DNA of 64,000 nt from contig JAXDDX010000119.1 in assembly GCA_034670405.1 (NCBI GenBank), forward strand, positions 1,431,501-1,495,500, given 5' to 3'. Source of the stretch: Hoplostethus atlanticus (lineage: Eukaryota > Chordata > Actinopteri > Trachichthyiformes > Trachichthyidae). Every line of letters begins with the position of its first letter. The first letter of the stretch is position 1. Shown here one piece after another: positions 24,641 to 38,298 of the stretch. The notes under the pieces were generated by a model that worked only from the letters and a program-made list of their open reading frames with translations, did no database searches and had not been told where the DNA came from. A program made the position numbers and the translations under genes.

Positions 24641-27600
24641 GTAAGATATGGTATATTGGTCTTTATTCACACACTCTAACCGGTTTATAGAAAGTGATGT
24701 CGAAAAAAAAAAAAAAAAGAGATGAGGCTCAGTTTGTGTCAACGGCGTCCAATGGGCTCAGTGGTAGTGCCCCTGAGCAGAGCGTTAAATTAGTGCGAGT
24801 CTGGGGATGTGAGTCATGAAGGCATCTTCTGTCTCTGCTCTCTGTATCTTACTGTCTGTGTCTCTATAGGCCTCTCTCTATCTCAGTCTCTATCTCTCTC
24901 TCTCACACCCATACACTCCTCCATGCACTGTCGGTGTTTGGTCGGCGAGACACTGGCCTGACACAAACACTTTCTTGTTTGAGCTCTGCGCCTTTTCATG
25001 GGAAATCGATCCCCCTGCGGTCCAGCCTATACATTAGCCATTTCACTCTGGCGGCTTGTCCATCTGCCTCACTCGGAAAGAGGAGATCGCTGTTGCTAGT
25101 CTTGGATGAGTTGCTTTATGTACGTTTTGGCCCGAGGAGGCAGCTGAGGACCAAGTGGTGAAATGGGATTGCAGGCTTTTCAGCAAAGGTGGCATCGCAT
25201 TCCGGTACTTCCCTGGACGATCAAAACCTGCTCAGTATTTTCTCCTCACTAAGATTTAAAATTGTTCCTGCACAATTTAGGCCATCACTTTTTACTAATT
25301 ACTTTTGCATGGGAGTGAGTTCTTGAGATTTAGTAGAGCATGAAATGCAGTCCAGGACAGACACACCTGCTGAATATAGCATCTGATGGAGACGCTCAGT
25401 GATTTCTTTATAAAAAGTTCATTTGGAAGGAAAGAGTCTGTCAGAGTGATTAAGGGGGCGAGATAAAAATGCGACAAGGGAAATCTCCCTCTCTGGAGTA
25501 GCTGTCAGATATCTTTCCCCAACTGCTGCAGATACATTAAAAGACCCTCGGAGATTTCCACTGGAACGAACACGCATTCAACTCACAATTGAGACGGAGC
25601 TTGTCTTATGCTTTAACAAACCGATGATTCTGGGCCTAGTGGGCCAGACCTCGTGAGTCATCGAGAGATCTGCATTATATATCTATGAGAAATGGGAAAT
25701 ACTAATTAGCACGACAACATCACAAGGGTTGACAGCCATAGCTCTTGTGGTGTTAGCATTAGATCCCCAAAGGGCAGCTGTGCTGTAAGTGTCATTTGAA
25801 TTGCTCTTATCTTTCACAGAGAATTTAATAGATCTCAACTAAACCTTTATGAATCTTATGAAACGGTGCAGTTCATAATTCAGCTGCTCTTATGGGACCG
25901 AAACGCAGTGGTACCAATAAAGATGCATAAAATTTGTACTTCCTTTGTAGCCTTTTCTAGTTCATGCACCTTGCTTGTCAGGTGAGGCAGCAGCTTTGTT
26001 TTTCCTGGAACAACTACCACAGATAAATTTGACACTGTGCTCAAGCGGTTCATACCAGCTCTCAGCAGCTTGGCCTACTCATCTCTGTCTTCTCCGTTCT
26101 ATGTGGGTGGGCCCCTTCTGGCCCATCGCAAAGAGGGTTAGACTCCCACCCATGAGGCTTAATGTGATTTTTCTTTCACTTCCACCCAACCGTTCATGTG
26201 TCTCTCTGAGGGTCGGAGTATGTAGGGAGTAGGGTACGGATGCTGCAGACTCCCACATTGGCTGATTAGATAAGAGGAATGTCTTGTTTAGTTGTGACAG
26301 ATCCCACCTGGGGGATGATGGGAAGAGGTTAGGTCTCTAATGTAACACCGGCATTCACAGTTATCAACTCTCAATTCCGGGTACTGGCTTGGGAATTGTA
26401 TTAGAAAAACAAGTTCTCAGCTGAGATGCTACATGGGCAGCTGAATCTCTTCAAACAAAGATAAATGTGAAGGAGGGATTTAGGGAAAATAAGAGAAGTC
26501 AACAAATCAAACGGCATATTTTATATGGGGAGTGGGGAGAACCATTCTTTTGCAGTTTCAACTGCCGGCGTCCAAGTTAAGTTCCATAAAAGTCCCACAC
26601 GCGCAAAAATTCACAATCAAGATATAATAAAAACAAATAAAATCCTCTCATTCAAGAATGATTGAATCAGATTGATACTAATTTCAGTCTTTATGGCTGA
26701 AGAGCGGAGGAAGTGGTGCTCAAGTTTTCCCTGTAAAGCTCTTTTTACGGGACTGGGTGGCATCGCTCCATCCATCATCATGTCGTTAGCAAGCGATTTT
26801 CAGGAGCTCGCAGGATTTCTATTTGCAGATCTGTGGCTATGTGGAGTGGCTGCACCATGGCGATGTTTATTTGTTGTCCGGCAATGCAAAGGGGTTGTCT
26901 GCACCATAATAAAAACTAGTCACCCCCCTTGACTCCTCTCTATCAAAGTGTAAAATCAAGTATAAAAGTATAAAAAAAACATTGTAATTTGCCATTTTCT
27001 ACGTATTTACCTCTTTTACTCATTTGGGCTATAATATCTCACTGGCAAAAAAACATTTGACACCATATATTATTCTTTCTTCATCTTTAGGGAGTAAGAC
27101 AGTTGGTGCAGTGTGTTTTCTGCTTCCCAATGCTGGAATACCTGTGCCACTTATGGATGGCATTCAATTCAAGTTCCTGTGGTCTCAAAAGGAAAAAATA
27201 AACATCATCCTTCCATCAGTAGAAAAGTACAGGGGGGTGCACCATCGCTGCACTTTCTCTTCTCTCATTTTCCTATGGAGGTCAGCGCACTGGTGAGCTT
27301 GGTGATGAGTCAATCAACAAAAAGTCGAGCAAGTCATAATTTTCCTCAAGTGACACACACATAATTGCTCCAGCAGTTTAATTCATTCACCAAAATAAAC
27401 AAAACATAAGCGATGCTCTTGCATGCAACCAGCGCTCCCACCGCTTTATTTTAACAAATTAGCGAGTAGCCTATAATTTGCAGGCAACATCACAGACGCT
27501 GAATGGAAGGCCTCAGTCTGTGTTTTCATGACAAATAAGGGAAGGGACACAGACGGCTCAACACTGGCCATTGAATTCTGTTGAGTCATTTCCAGACTGA

Positions 27601-29690
27601 AAATAACGAACTGTATTTTTAAGAAAGAGCCCCAGACCACTGAGGGTGTAGACTGTAAACAAAAAAAAGAGACGCCGCGTGAGCGCACAACACCGTCCGG
27701 GAAAAGCTTGAGTGAATGGAAATGTCACGTCTTGAAATGGCACAAAAGCTTGCAATGCAATGCATGATTTGAGCGCTTCCACGCTTCCACTGCTGGAGCG
27801 AAAGGCGAAAACTAATGTTGTTACAACAACCATTGCCGAAACATCTGCTCGGGCCGAAGACCAGCTTGCTTTCATTTGGTATAGAAAGGGGTTGGGGGGT
27901 GGGGGGGAGGCAGGGGACGGCGCTCCTCCCTTATCCCACCGGCTTCCTGACAGGCACAGTAAACACTGGCCCTCTGAAAGGTCACACTGTTTGTCACCCT
28001 TGGGCCCCCGTGAGGAGCTCTCCGCTCATAAATATTAATGGCCAGCGTACCGAATGGGGCCACTGACTGTTAACAGGCGGTGGGGGGGGGGGGGTATTCC
28101 TTTCAACGCTGCAAGAGGCTCCTCCGCTAGCCATGGGAAAACAGAGCAGTGAACCTGGAAAACTCTGGCCTCTGAGACTGCTGGAATATGTAGCCTGTGG
28201 CTGGCATATGGATCTTCTTAGGCCATACGCGACGGCAGCTCTGATCCCTCGTGGCTTGGACTGCCTGGCTCTCACAAGTGAAGTCAGAGATAGTAGACGA
28301 CCAGATCTGCTCTCCACCTGAATAACCAATGGCAGCAAATTCCCTCTAAAAGACCGATTGCATTCAATGCACCCTGCTGGGCCGATACTGTACACTGGGA
28401 CTTGTTTATCAACCGGCCATCCGACAGCTTATGTAACAGTATTATGTAATGACGCGAGCCAGACAGACTAGGTATACTGTTATCTGCTTTCCCCGGGCCA
28501 CTTCCCTAGGAGGTCTGCTCCATATTACGCGCAAACACCCAGAAAAAACCCTCAGCGCATCTGGTGGCCCGCTGATTTCAGGCGCAACCAAAACGGACGC
28601 GCGCGGGGAGCCAGGACGGGGCAAAAAAGAAGCGTTTGTTTCGGTACGAGGCAACCGAGAGCCAGTGAGTTGGGAAAATAAATTGTGAGAACTTCGCTTG
28701 TTTGCTGTTCACATTTGGGATTTCTAAACATTTCCCCCAAACCTCCAGCCTTTCATTGCTACATGAAGTATGCTCTCTCTGAAATTCAAAAAGAAACCCA
28801 AGTATAGGGAGTGGAGCCTCCATGGGCATAGGGAGCCTCCAAGGTTCCTGACAGGAATTTGAAGGACATCATGTATATGTATAGTCACTTTTATTACAGA
28901 ATATGAGGTCTAAATCTAATACACATGGAAATACATTTTTTAAATGTTTCTAAAATAAACATCAGCTCTAAAAAATATTATATAGTGTTATTTTAAGCAT
29001 TCCCTACATGCCTCCTGCCTACTAGCACTAGGGCTTGTTTTCCCTGCCGATTGAGTCTACCAGAGATGTATCACAGCTGCTAAAAAGAGGTAACGCTCCA
29101 CTTGGCAGTGTTGATGTTTCCTTATGAAATATGTCTCAGCAGGCAGTGGCATAGCAGGGCTCCATGCTGAGGAGAAGGAGACAGGGAAGGCTGATGGATG
29201 GCCACGAGGCGCAGGCTTCGGCTTGACTCACTTCAAGGAGAGAAACGGCTTTTGATCTGCTTGGAGGTGAAGGTGGGGAAGAACAGGACCTCTCTGGAAT
29301 CTGGTTTTCCCTGGAGCAAAGGTGCCTCACCTCCCAACCACTCCATTCAATCACACAGATAAAATTGAATTGTGGCAACACGATGGTGCTTCAACCTTGT
29401 GGCAGACTGGGGGTGAGAGTGGGGGTGAGGCGTAGGCTGGATCCAGGAGATTGCTGAGTCAGTGGACTGACACTCGCCGGATCCAGCACCGGCTGCGTCC
29501 AATTAAGGCCAATTGCAGCCGGGCCCTTTAAACATGAGTGTGCATGTGTGAAGCCAGAGGGAGAGTCTGAGCGAGCAACTGAGTGCTTGGGTCCGACAGC
29601 AGATCAAAGTCAGCACTCAAACTCCAAGGACCTCAACTCAAAATCCAAACGAAAAAGACAAAGTCAACGTCTCCTAGAACCACTGATCAG
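24641..29690. other. No gene recognised
   Basis: Five kilobases downstream of tent5b without an exon I can support. A (CT)n-rich patch lies near 24830-24905 and poly-G runs near 27896-27908 and 28080-28094. A Met-initiated 62-codon frame at 28133-28321 has a good start context but no domain. A somewhat GC-richer patch (28130-28650) may be regulatory. Confidence 0.4.
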
Positions 29691-29694
29691 TCTC

Positions 29695-30130
29695 TTCATC
29701 TTCCTGGAGGGATTTTCTCCCACTCCTCACATAATTCGACCATTTCAGTGCGGTTTGAGGTTTCACATGAACAGACGCTTCAGGTCCTGACAGCATCTCA
29801 GTTGATGGCCTGACATCATGTGCCAGACTTCTCGAGACTTCTCTGTTATTCTAATGGTGGACAGTTTGGACCAAACAGTTCAATTTTGGACTCATCTGTC
29901 CAGAGAACAGACTTCCAAAAATCTCAGGTTTGCCCAGATTGTCTCTGGCAAACTTGAGATGGGCAGCTTTGTTCTTTTTAGACAATAGGGGTTTCTTCCT
30001 GGCTACCCTTGAATGCCATTTCAGTGTTCTTCTTATTGTTGACAGATGCACAATGACGCAGCAATGGAGGCTTGTGGATCTCTTTCAGGTCTCTTTAGAT
30101 CACAGCAGAGTGTTTTTCTTTCTCCTGCAT
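29695..30130 (-). mobile_element. Tc1-like transposon fragment, second family
   Basis: On the minus strand 29851-30051 encodes HSRVARKKPLLSKKNKAAHL, then KFARDN, and after it SGQMSPKLNCL, a decayed form of the WSDESKIELFG block with the first catalytic Asp. Between 29695 and 29780 the phrases 'ggagggattttctcccac' and 'caggtcctgacagcatctca' match the linker region of Tc1 transposase genes, so the copy is internally deleted near 29790-29830. It has no inverted ends left and is inactive. Confidence 0.8.
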
Positions 30131-31000
30131 GGTAACACAAATCATATCAATTATGACAAATAAAATGCTTACAGAATACAATCAGAGCAAAGCCCATAAA
30201 AACAGTAGACAGGTAAAAGAGGACTGAAAGGACTTAACAGAGACAGCAAGCCTACATAATCTGCCTAAAGTAGTCTAACCTGACCGGCACCACCAGCCTG
30301 AGGTTGAAGACAAGGAAAAACTCCCAGAAAAAAATGTAAGAAACCTTGGATGGGGCAATTCAGAGAGGCCCCTCCCACCAAGCATGCTGGGTGTAGATGA
30401 CAGGACAAAATATAGTGCAGGCCATATAGTTCTGTGTATATAGTTCAGCTGAATAGTTCAGTATCCTTTTTCAGCCAGGGCCCCTGTAGTTCATTCAGTG
30501 TATGTAGTGATGAGATCCCGCATCTCACATCAGCCAGGGCTGGCACCACATCTTAATTTGGCCCCCGGGCCGGTATCTGGACTCCATATCCACCAGGATC
30601 CAGGATCCAGGACCCACGTCCCAGCTCAGCCAGGGTCCAGCACCCACGTCTGAGATCAACCAGGGTCGTAGGGGACAATTAGAGATAGATACGACGGTCC
30701 ACGCAATGCTTTATAAATTAATAGCAGTACTTTGAAGTTAAATCTGGCCTGGATTGGGAGCCAATGGAAAGAGACCAAAATAGTGTTATGTGATCAAATT
30801 TTCTAGTTTTTGGTCAATATTGTAGCAGTAGCATTTAGTAGGAGGTTTTTAACACTGGCAGGGCACAGATTAAAACATTACAATAGTCAAGTCTTGACAA
30901 AACAAAAGCATGCACCAGAATTTCAGCGTCAGTCAGTGTTAAAATAGAAATATGGTAAATATCGATCCCCTATTTCAGTTAAGAGAAGGCTAATTGGATT
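30131..31000 (+). repeat. Mid-repetitive family R2, copy 1
   Basis: 'tacagaatacaatcag', 'gaggactgaaaggacttaac', 'gaagacaaggaaaaactcc', 'gaaaccttggatggggcaa' and 'gatgacaggacaaaatata' recur at 34140-34490 and partly at 48440-48620, in the same order and orientation. The later part (30690-30960) has 'gggagccaatggaaagagac' and 'acaatagtcaagtcttgac', phrases of a long non-coding repeat common in fish genomes. I see no coding capacity. Its class is unknown to me. Confidence 0.7.
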
Positions 31001-31540
31001 GCATGGTAAAAACTCCCTTCAAAAAAACACTCTCCTCATCTAAGGTACTTTAACTTTGAAGGGTAAACTCTGTTCTTCAAGTGAAAAAGAGGGTAAACTA
31101 GAGGGTGAGTGGGTTTCCCCTCACCTATGAATCAGGGTTGTAGCTGAAGGGAAACCCACTTAAACTCCAGCTTACCGGAATGAGTAGTCATATCACAGGC
31201 GGTCCAGAGGATGGGCACGATAAGAGTGCTGAGAAAGGCGGATAGGGGAAACGGGTTAGAAAATAGGTAGAGGTGTGTTGTGTAACGTAACACGCTCTCT
31301 CTGCAGCAGCTCTCACACAATAAGACACCTCAGATTAGCTGAGTCATAATCACTGCTACTGTGTCTTACGGGGCTGACCTATTTGTGCCTTATTAAACAC
31401 ACGGGCATGTGCACACCGACACGCCTCTCCCTCTCTTTATCTCTCAGTCTGCATCTTTCATCATCCCTTAGTCACTGGTCATTTTGAAGGCTGATACCGA
31501 ATAAAACATATTCGACTGATGTTTCTTCTGAAATCTTCCA
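31001..31540. other. No gene recognised
   Basis: Short non-coding stretch between R2 and the palindrome array. Nothing is supported. Confidence 0.4.
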
Positions 31541-31717
31541 TTTCACATGTGAAACCTGCACTCTCACATGTGAAATGAAATTTCCACGTGTCAAATTCAC
31601 ATGTGAATTCGACATTTTTACATGTGACTGGCTTTATTCACATGTGAAAAACTAATGTGTCCACAAACCACATGTGGGAACACTCACATGTTGTTTTCCA
31701 CGTCATTTCCACATGTG
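31541..31717. repeat. Array of CACATGTG palindromes
   Basis: Eight ACATGT cores lie within 177 bp. Six are full CACATGTG (starting at 31544, 31565, 31598, 31639, 31669 and 31710); the others are TACATGTG (31619) and CACATGTT (31685). A CACGTG core lies at 31585. Flanks extend the symmetry: TTTCACATGTGAAA at 31541-31554 and AATTCACATGTGAATT at 31594-31609 are perfect palindromes. Centre-to-centre distances run from about 14 to 30 bp. CACATGTG is an E-box bound by bHLH-zip factors of the MITF/TFE and USF type. It may equally be a degenerate minisatellite. Confidence 0.85.
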
Positions 31718-32272
31718 ACTTTTTTGTAAGGGCTTTTATCACTTTGCCGCTGCAATGACCCAATTTCCCCTTAGGGATCATTTTGTCTCATCTAAAGTAG
31801 TGTGATTTTTTTTACAGTGGCTGCATCTGTCGGCGTCTTTCATCTCCCCTCCCCTCCTCTCCTCTCCTCTCCTCTTCCTCCTCCACCACCTCCACGCATT
31901 CATCCTCTTCTTCATCTTTCTCGAGCCGATCAAATATTTGCTCTTCCTGGGCCCCGGTCTGTTTATCTTCTGGACTGTGTTTTCAGCAGCGGTCAAGCCT
32001 GTGCAAGGGCTCAACAGGGCTGTCTCAGACGGCCCAGTGTTTGACTTAGCGGCTGGGGACGGAGGCTGGGCCGGGTCCGGGGCTCTGAGTGCACCGGCAA
32101 ACGTTGGCTGCTCTCCCTCGCAGGGACTCTGAGGCTCGGACACTGTGGCCATTCAGTCTCCCGGCGCACACAGGATAGAGTCTGGATTGTTTGCAAGGCA
32201 ATGGCAATGCCAGGAATGCTGAGCCCTAGTTCCTCCCTGGGAAAAAAAGGTATTTGGTTCTCTGTCGGTGAG

Positions 32273-32303
<31 letters not shown>

Positions 32304-34135
32304 GGCTTTGAAAGGTTGCAGCAGCCCGATGAGAGGGATCACTAGGTGCATTAGACCTGTTTCCTCTTCCCTGTAGATTCCAGTCCGGCTAGTCAGAGAG
32401 GGCCTCCCAGCCAGAGGAATCCTAAAGACAGCTACTGCTTTCCACATCGGTATTTCCTGACCCAGTCCCACATCCCTAGTGGCTGATTCACAGTTATGGG
32501 CAATAAAATAACAGAAAGCTATATAGGGATGAATAGACAAAATATTCATTTTTAACTTTGCATGAACAATAATCAAGAGAATTCAATACACTATGAAGTG
32601 CTGTCTGTTTGTGTTCAAAACACTCAGAATCCAAGAAGAATATTCTTTATTCTTTATTTCTTTATTTTAATTTTTTTTTTATTCCCCTCTTATTGACTTC
32701 CGTCGCTTCCCATCAGTGCTACCAGTTATGCTCCAAGACAGACTATGTGCATATTGTATAGAAAAGAGACCTATTTCAATTTTTTAATTTTTTAATATTT
32801 TATGCAACTTATACTTTTTAATTTATTTTTTAATTTATTTTATACAACTTATACATTTTTCTTTTACTACTTCAAAAAGAGACCTATTTCTATTATTATT
32901 TTTTTTGCTACTTTTTTTGCTACTTTTGTTTGCTACTTTTTTTTTTAACGTCTTCAAATTTTTTGTTATATTTGATGGGACCTACAAGAGCAACCCACCT
33001 ATTTAAATTCCTTGTGTATGTGAACTTGGCTAATAAAATTGGATCTGATACTCATTCTGCAATCACATCATCATCATTATTATTATGCCTTCTACATAAC
33101 AACAATACAGTGTCATAACCAACTGGCTTATTGGCCCAGAGAAACCAAGCTGTTACTCCTAATCAGGCGTGTGATGATACTTCATAATCACCCATTATCA
33201 TTTTCATTTGGTTCATTGAGCGCGGGGCGGGATGATCTTTCGCGGCTTAAACAGTTTTTCCATATGCAAAACCATGATCGGAGGGGCGCGTGGACCCGCT
33301 ATATCCCTGCAGATCGTAATTCGTCCAATCTTGGCCGGAGCCGTGCGTGACTGTGTGTCCACTTAGCAACTCAGCTACCGTGCAGCCTGAATGCAACGCG
33401 AGCTCAGCCGGCAGGGAGGAAATGAAACACACTCCAAAAGTCACAGAGAAGGGGCCATAAATCTGGAGACGTTGAAAAGCAAAAATAGGTGACAACTTCC
33501 CGTATTCATTAAAAAACAAGTTCTCAGGTTCAAGTGATATCATGCGGGGAAAACCCAGTGTCGAGGGCTTTTCATTCAGTTGACTGATTTTTTCATTATT
33601 GCGTGTATCCCAAGAGGTCATAACCTGATATCCTGTACCAGTTTGCTAAACTGGCTGCCAGAGTAAAAGCACATTTTCAGCCTGTTGCAGAGAGTACATC
33701 TAAAACCTCCATGCGGGTTTAACAGAGCATGTCCTCACTTTTAAACTTCGATGAATGCAGGCATCAAGGGGCCAAGTGGAGAAGTCAGTGCACCAGTTGG
33801 TTTATCAGCTTCATTCCAGTGCAAAAACAAAAGCTCCTGTAAAAAAAGTGATAATCTCCAGGACACCTTTTAAAAACCTTCGAAGGAATAAGTATCTAGC
33901 AGATGAACACATTGCCTGTCACTCCTGGGCTGTCGTCACCTTCTTGTGAAATTCTGCATTCTCTAAAAGTGTCTACACGTGCTACTGTAGATCCTCAGAG
34001 TGGAATCCGTCCCTCCTATGGAGATCCTTAACCGCCCTAGGACATGCAGATTGAGAAAATTATCAAAACATATGTTTGCATTGGAAGCAATGGTTTGTTG
34101 GCTCCGACCAACTGATATTATTCTGCCTAGGGTTG
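31718..34135. other. No gene; pyrimidine-rich and AT-rich tracts
   Basis: Contains a (CTCCT)n-like tract (about 31846-31885), a (TC)n run (32272-32298) and a long T/A-rich low-complexity block (32640-32960). The open frames across 31778-32152 on both strands lack domains and splice sites. Confidence 0.5.
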
Positions 34136-34495
34136 CCAAATTTATTTACATAGCCCTTTATGACAAACAAGACTCAAAGGACTTTACAGGCCTAAGTAGG
34201 TCAGGCTGCTAGACAATCGCAATTATCAATTATCAATAAATTGTTACAAATAAGATGTTTACTGAATACGATCAGAATAAAAGCACATAGTAGACAGAGT
34301 AGACAGGTAAAAGAGGACTTAAAGAACTTAATGCAACCCTAACCCTAAGGCCTCTATGAAGACAAGGAAAAATCCTCAGAAAAACCCTATAGAACAAAAA
34401 ATGGAAGAAACCTTGGGTGGGGCAAACTCAAGAGGCTCAGGGCAATAGATGACAGGACAAAATATACTGCAGGCCATGTAGTTCCCGCCTCCATT
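34136..34495 (+). repeat. Mid-repetitive family R2, copy 2
   Basis: Begins with 'tttatttacatagcccttta' and '..ctcaaaggactttacagg', the usual opening of this repeat type. It then runs collinear with copy 1 through 'gacaggtaaaagaggact', 'gaagacaaggaaaaatcctc' and 'gaaaccttgggtggggcaa'. Two CCCTAA units sit at about 34337-34348 within it. Confidence 0.7.
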
Positions 34496-37306
34496 GGCTG
34501 ATACTTGGCTGAGATTGAAAAAAAAAAACAGTGGTCAGGTCAGCAGTACTAGTGTAAGAAGATGTTTTTATATAGAAACTGCATTAAATAGCGTTAAAAT
34601 AAAAAAATCAATCAATAAAATCATGACCAGTACAAATAATTTGAAAAAAATGTCTGGGAGCTCTGCCTCCGAGACATGTCTGTAGAACTAAACCTCCAAT
34701 CTGCATTTTTTTTCACTTACATTAAGAAAAATAAGATCTGAAGAGAAAATGGCGATACAATCTTGTACAGTGCAGGCCATATATTGATACTGCATAACAA
34801 GCAGGAAATGATTGAATACTGAAATTAGCAACATATTATGAAGAACAAGCGGAGGGGATGGTTAGTATTTGCAAAGGGGTCTGAGTTAACATGAACCAGA
34901 ACATTTCACTTCAAAGGCAGGACTGCAGGCATACTAAAAGGTACAGTACGCACATTTGTTGCAGTTGTTATATAAATCCAACAATTTCTTTGAAAAGACA
35001 AAAAAAATTATTTCTCTTTGTGAATGAACAGATTCTAATAAGCCTCTTTTATTTGATATGATCATGTACGTTGTCTATCTCCTCTATTTACTGACTGTTT
35101 TGTGTGTCTTGTAGCATTATTTACATCTTAGTGCCCCTGAAAAAAAATCAAAGAAAGGTTGTTTGATATTTAGCGCTAAAAGTTTACTGGATTTACGGGC
35201 AAATTTGTTTACAAATGTGCTCGTTCCTGCATACTCCTGTGCAAATCTAACCTTGAAGTACCCAAACGCAGTAAGAACCGGTTGATCTTTTGCTCTAAAC
35301 ACTGAATTTTGCTTTGGTGCACTGTGACATGAAGTGCCGTTTGCTCAGAAACGCTGTTATTATGCTCAGAACCGATACTTAGCAAAACCGGATGAGACGT
35401 TCACGTGCCAGCAGAGGAAAGGAAGGGAAACATTCTCCTGTGTCCTCGGCCAGAAGAAGACAGACAGTTTGTCTTATCAGCAGTGAATGAAGAATGAACA
35501 TCCACTTCAAACATGCATTCTTTGGACATCACTTGTGGATAAAAGTACATTGTTTCTAGTTCATTTGCTGTGAAATATATATTATATATATATATATTAA
35601 TATGTATATATGTTATATATTTAACAGAAATATATACAAATTGTATAGTTATGAGATGAGCGCTTCTTTGATCCACCCTTTGATAAATTGTTATGGAGCA
35701 TCAATTTGTGATGTTCAATGCAGTTACTTCTACTTCAGTTAGTGATTTCAAAGGCTACTGTTGGTGGAGAAATTGGTGTCTCTTCCTCTTCTACGATGGA
35801 TTTCTCCCCTGTATGATTGTTGAACATCGGTGCAAAATAGTCTAGCCTAGAATGAAGCCCTTGTTGTTTGATTCTGAGGGACTGACACCAAAACCTGATA
35901 TTTACAGGTTGATGCTTTAGACAGCTGAAAAACATTTCTGCTATGGAAATATCTCAATGTGATGTCTGTCATGGTCTGTGGGAATAAGAAAAATACACCA
36001 GCAAACACCAAAATGGGCCCAGAAATGCAAGGTACATCACCAAAAGCAGATTTTTTGAGTGTTTTAGGATGGGTTTTTCCCCCCCATCATTTTCATCGCC
36101 TCAGTCTTACGTGACAGCAAAATATGACCATTATTGAAGGAAGACCGTTGCCTGTTTACTTTGCAGGAAAAAGAATACTATACAAACTGTTTGCGCAGCT
36201 ATCTAGAGTGCAGCCTCAGCTAAAAACAACACTGCATAAAATCATAATAGATGCAAACTTTCACAACACTCTGTGCTCTGTGCAGCTTGCACAGTGGCAC
36301 AAAACGGCAGGTCTTTGGCAGGATGCAGACTGGAGGGTTAAGTGAGGGTGGCGGCTGGCGCTGCTGCTGATTTCCATGGGTTTGGACGAAAAACCTACTG
36401 GCTTTTTATAGCCCAGCGGCCGGGCGGGGTCACAGGGTATATGTGTGGCTGACAGCGTTCACTGTGTGGGAGCGTGGCAGCCATTCAGACAGAGCCGAAA
36501 GAGAGGGAGAGGGGTGGTGGTGGGGTGGGAGAAAGCTTTAGACTGAGATTGAGAACCGATAAATGCAAAGAAATGCAAAAAGGCCCTCAGGCATTGCAAG
36601 CCGGATCTCACCGGCAAAAGAAAAAGAGAAGCACCTATGGGAGTTCAGCTAATGGACCGAGAGCGAAACGGACAGAGAGCTGCCAAGCAGTGACAAGCCA
36701 GGCCACTCCTCCCTCACAGCCTCAGGAAATGGCCTGGTCTCAGTTCCCAGAGCTTCAATTCTTGTGTGTGCGTCTTTCCGATAAGTCAAATGCCGAGTGT
36801 GTTTTATAACTGCTTTATAAAGGTCGCGAAACAGGCCGCAACTCCGGTGCCAATAACAGTGATATATCGCATGATGATAGAGAAGTTGCATACCGCGGGG
36901 AGGAGAGCAAGTTAACACACGAGCCTTTCTGTGTCATACCAGGGATTCCTCTCTGCTTGGGTTGGATGATGAGGACCAGAGCACCAGAGAGGCCCTGTCA
37001 TCCAGGCAAATATAAAAACCTGGGCTGCATTATTTCAGCCCATAGATGGTTTTGCACTTCAGAGGGGGAATAAATGAGGCCGCCATTAGTCAACAGGGGA
37101 TTTCTGTAAACTATTGAAGGCAGAATTCATTCAGAGTAAAAGCGCAGATCTTTTTTTTTTTCTGTTTTAATCTGCTGCTGCCGGATGAGATCAGATACTG
37201 AAAACATTTGTCTTATTTATCTCCATTCCGTTGAAGGATGCATGATGTTGATTTTTTTTTTTCAGTTGTTCAGGGTTGATTCTTTTTAATGAAGTGAGAC
37301 CTGCAA

Positions 37307-37352
<46 letters not shown>

Positions 37353-38298
37353 GAAACGCTCGGCTTGAACCGAAGCTCCTTTGAACTGACAACTGACAAA
37401 ATGCTCTCTGTGAACTCCACTAAAATAAACCCATGTTTCACTGTCTTTTGGCAAAAGAATAAACACTTTTTTCCCCCTCTATCTAAACTCTGGCTTCCTT
37501 CCCCCCGTCAGTCAGTCAGTTGCGTCCGGGTGAAGTACTGAGAAAAAAAGCCTCGATCGGCGCCCTGCTTTTACCCTTCATGACCACAGCTAGGTCATGC
37601 AGTGCGCTCGGTAGGAGAGGCCCGTCTACATTATAGGGTACCATAATGACAAAAACAAGGCAGCGACTTGGGACCAGATCACGGCTCTAGGGTTTCCACT
37701 AGTGGCTGCCTACTGTGTTTCAGTTCCCAGGCTTCTCCATTGTACCTCTCAGTCAGAGTGCCACCACAAAACAAGCTCCTTTATGGGGCCCGTGGGCTCA
37801 CAGGACACCGCAAAACACAATACCAGCCGCCCCTCGGATCCGGTTACAAAACAACGGTGTAGGCCCACCTCGGTGCAGGTTCTGGCAGTAACAGTAGCTC
37901 AACACGTTAGCTACTGCATTAGCTCCTGGCCCGGCCGGTGCCACAGAGGAGGCTCACGTCAGGCCAGGGACAGGCTGGTTTGTTTGTGAATGAGCCATTG
38001 AGCTCCAAAAGGGACAGCCTGTGTTTTGAGGTTAGTTAGACTTTAAGCATGTTGACACTGGCACCTGCTTTGGCACTCTGTTTGCAAAGCAAAGGTCATA
38101 AATTTAGACAATAGAAAGCCAAGCCCGAGTGGTGAAACGCAACGTTCATGGTTTTCTGTTTTGAAAAACGTGATGGAAATGGTAAAATGGAACAAACAAT
38201 TAAGGGTTTCACCAATACGGGTTTTCTGAAGGTCAAAATCAATACCAATATATATATATATTATATTGTTATATAATCTTATATAACCTATACATTTT
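34496..38298. other. No gene; (TA)n and (CA)n runs
   Basis: A (TA)n-rich patch lies at about 35577-35615 and a (CA)20 microsatellite at 37309-37349; another TA patch lies at about 38250-38275. Open frames such as 36474-36809 lack domains or splice context. Nothing else is recognised. Confidence 0.5.
37309..37349. repeat. (CA)20 microsatellite
   Basis: A pure CA dinucleotide run of 41 bases in intergenic sequence. Confidence 0.97.

Noticed and set aside
28133-28321. 62-codon ATG frame with good start context
   Set aside because: The peptide matches nothing I know, and no promoter, splice site or poly(A) signal supports it.
31541-31717. CRISPR-like array
   Set aside because: The repeats are 8-16 bp palindromes with irregular spacing in a vertebrate sequence; no CRISPR structure.
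31778-32152. 124-codon minus-strand frame, Arg/Lys-rich
   Set aside because: The basic stretch comes from a CTCCT-type low-complexity tract read in reverse.
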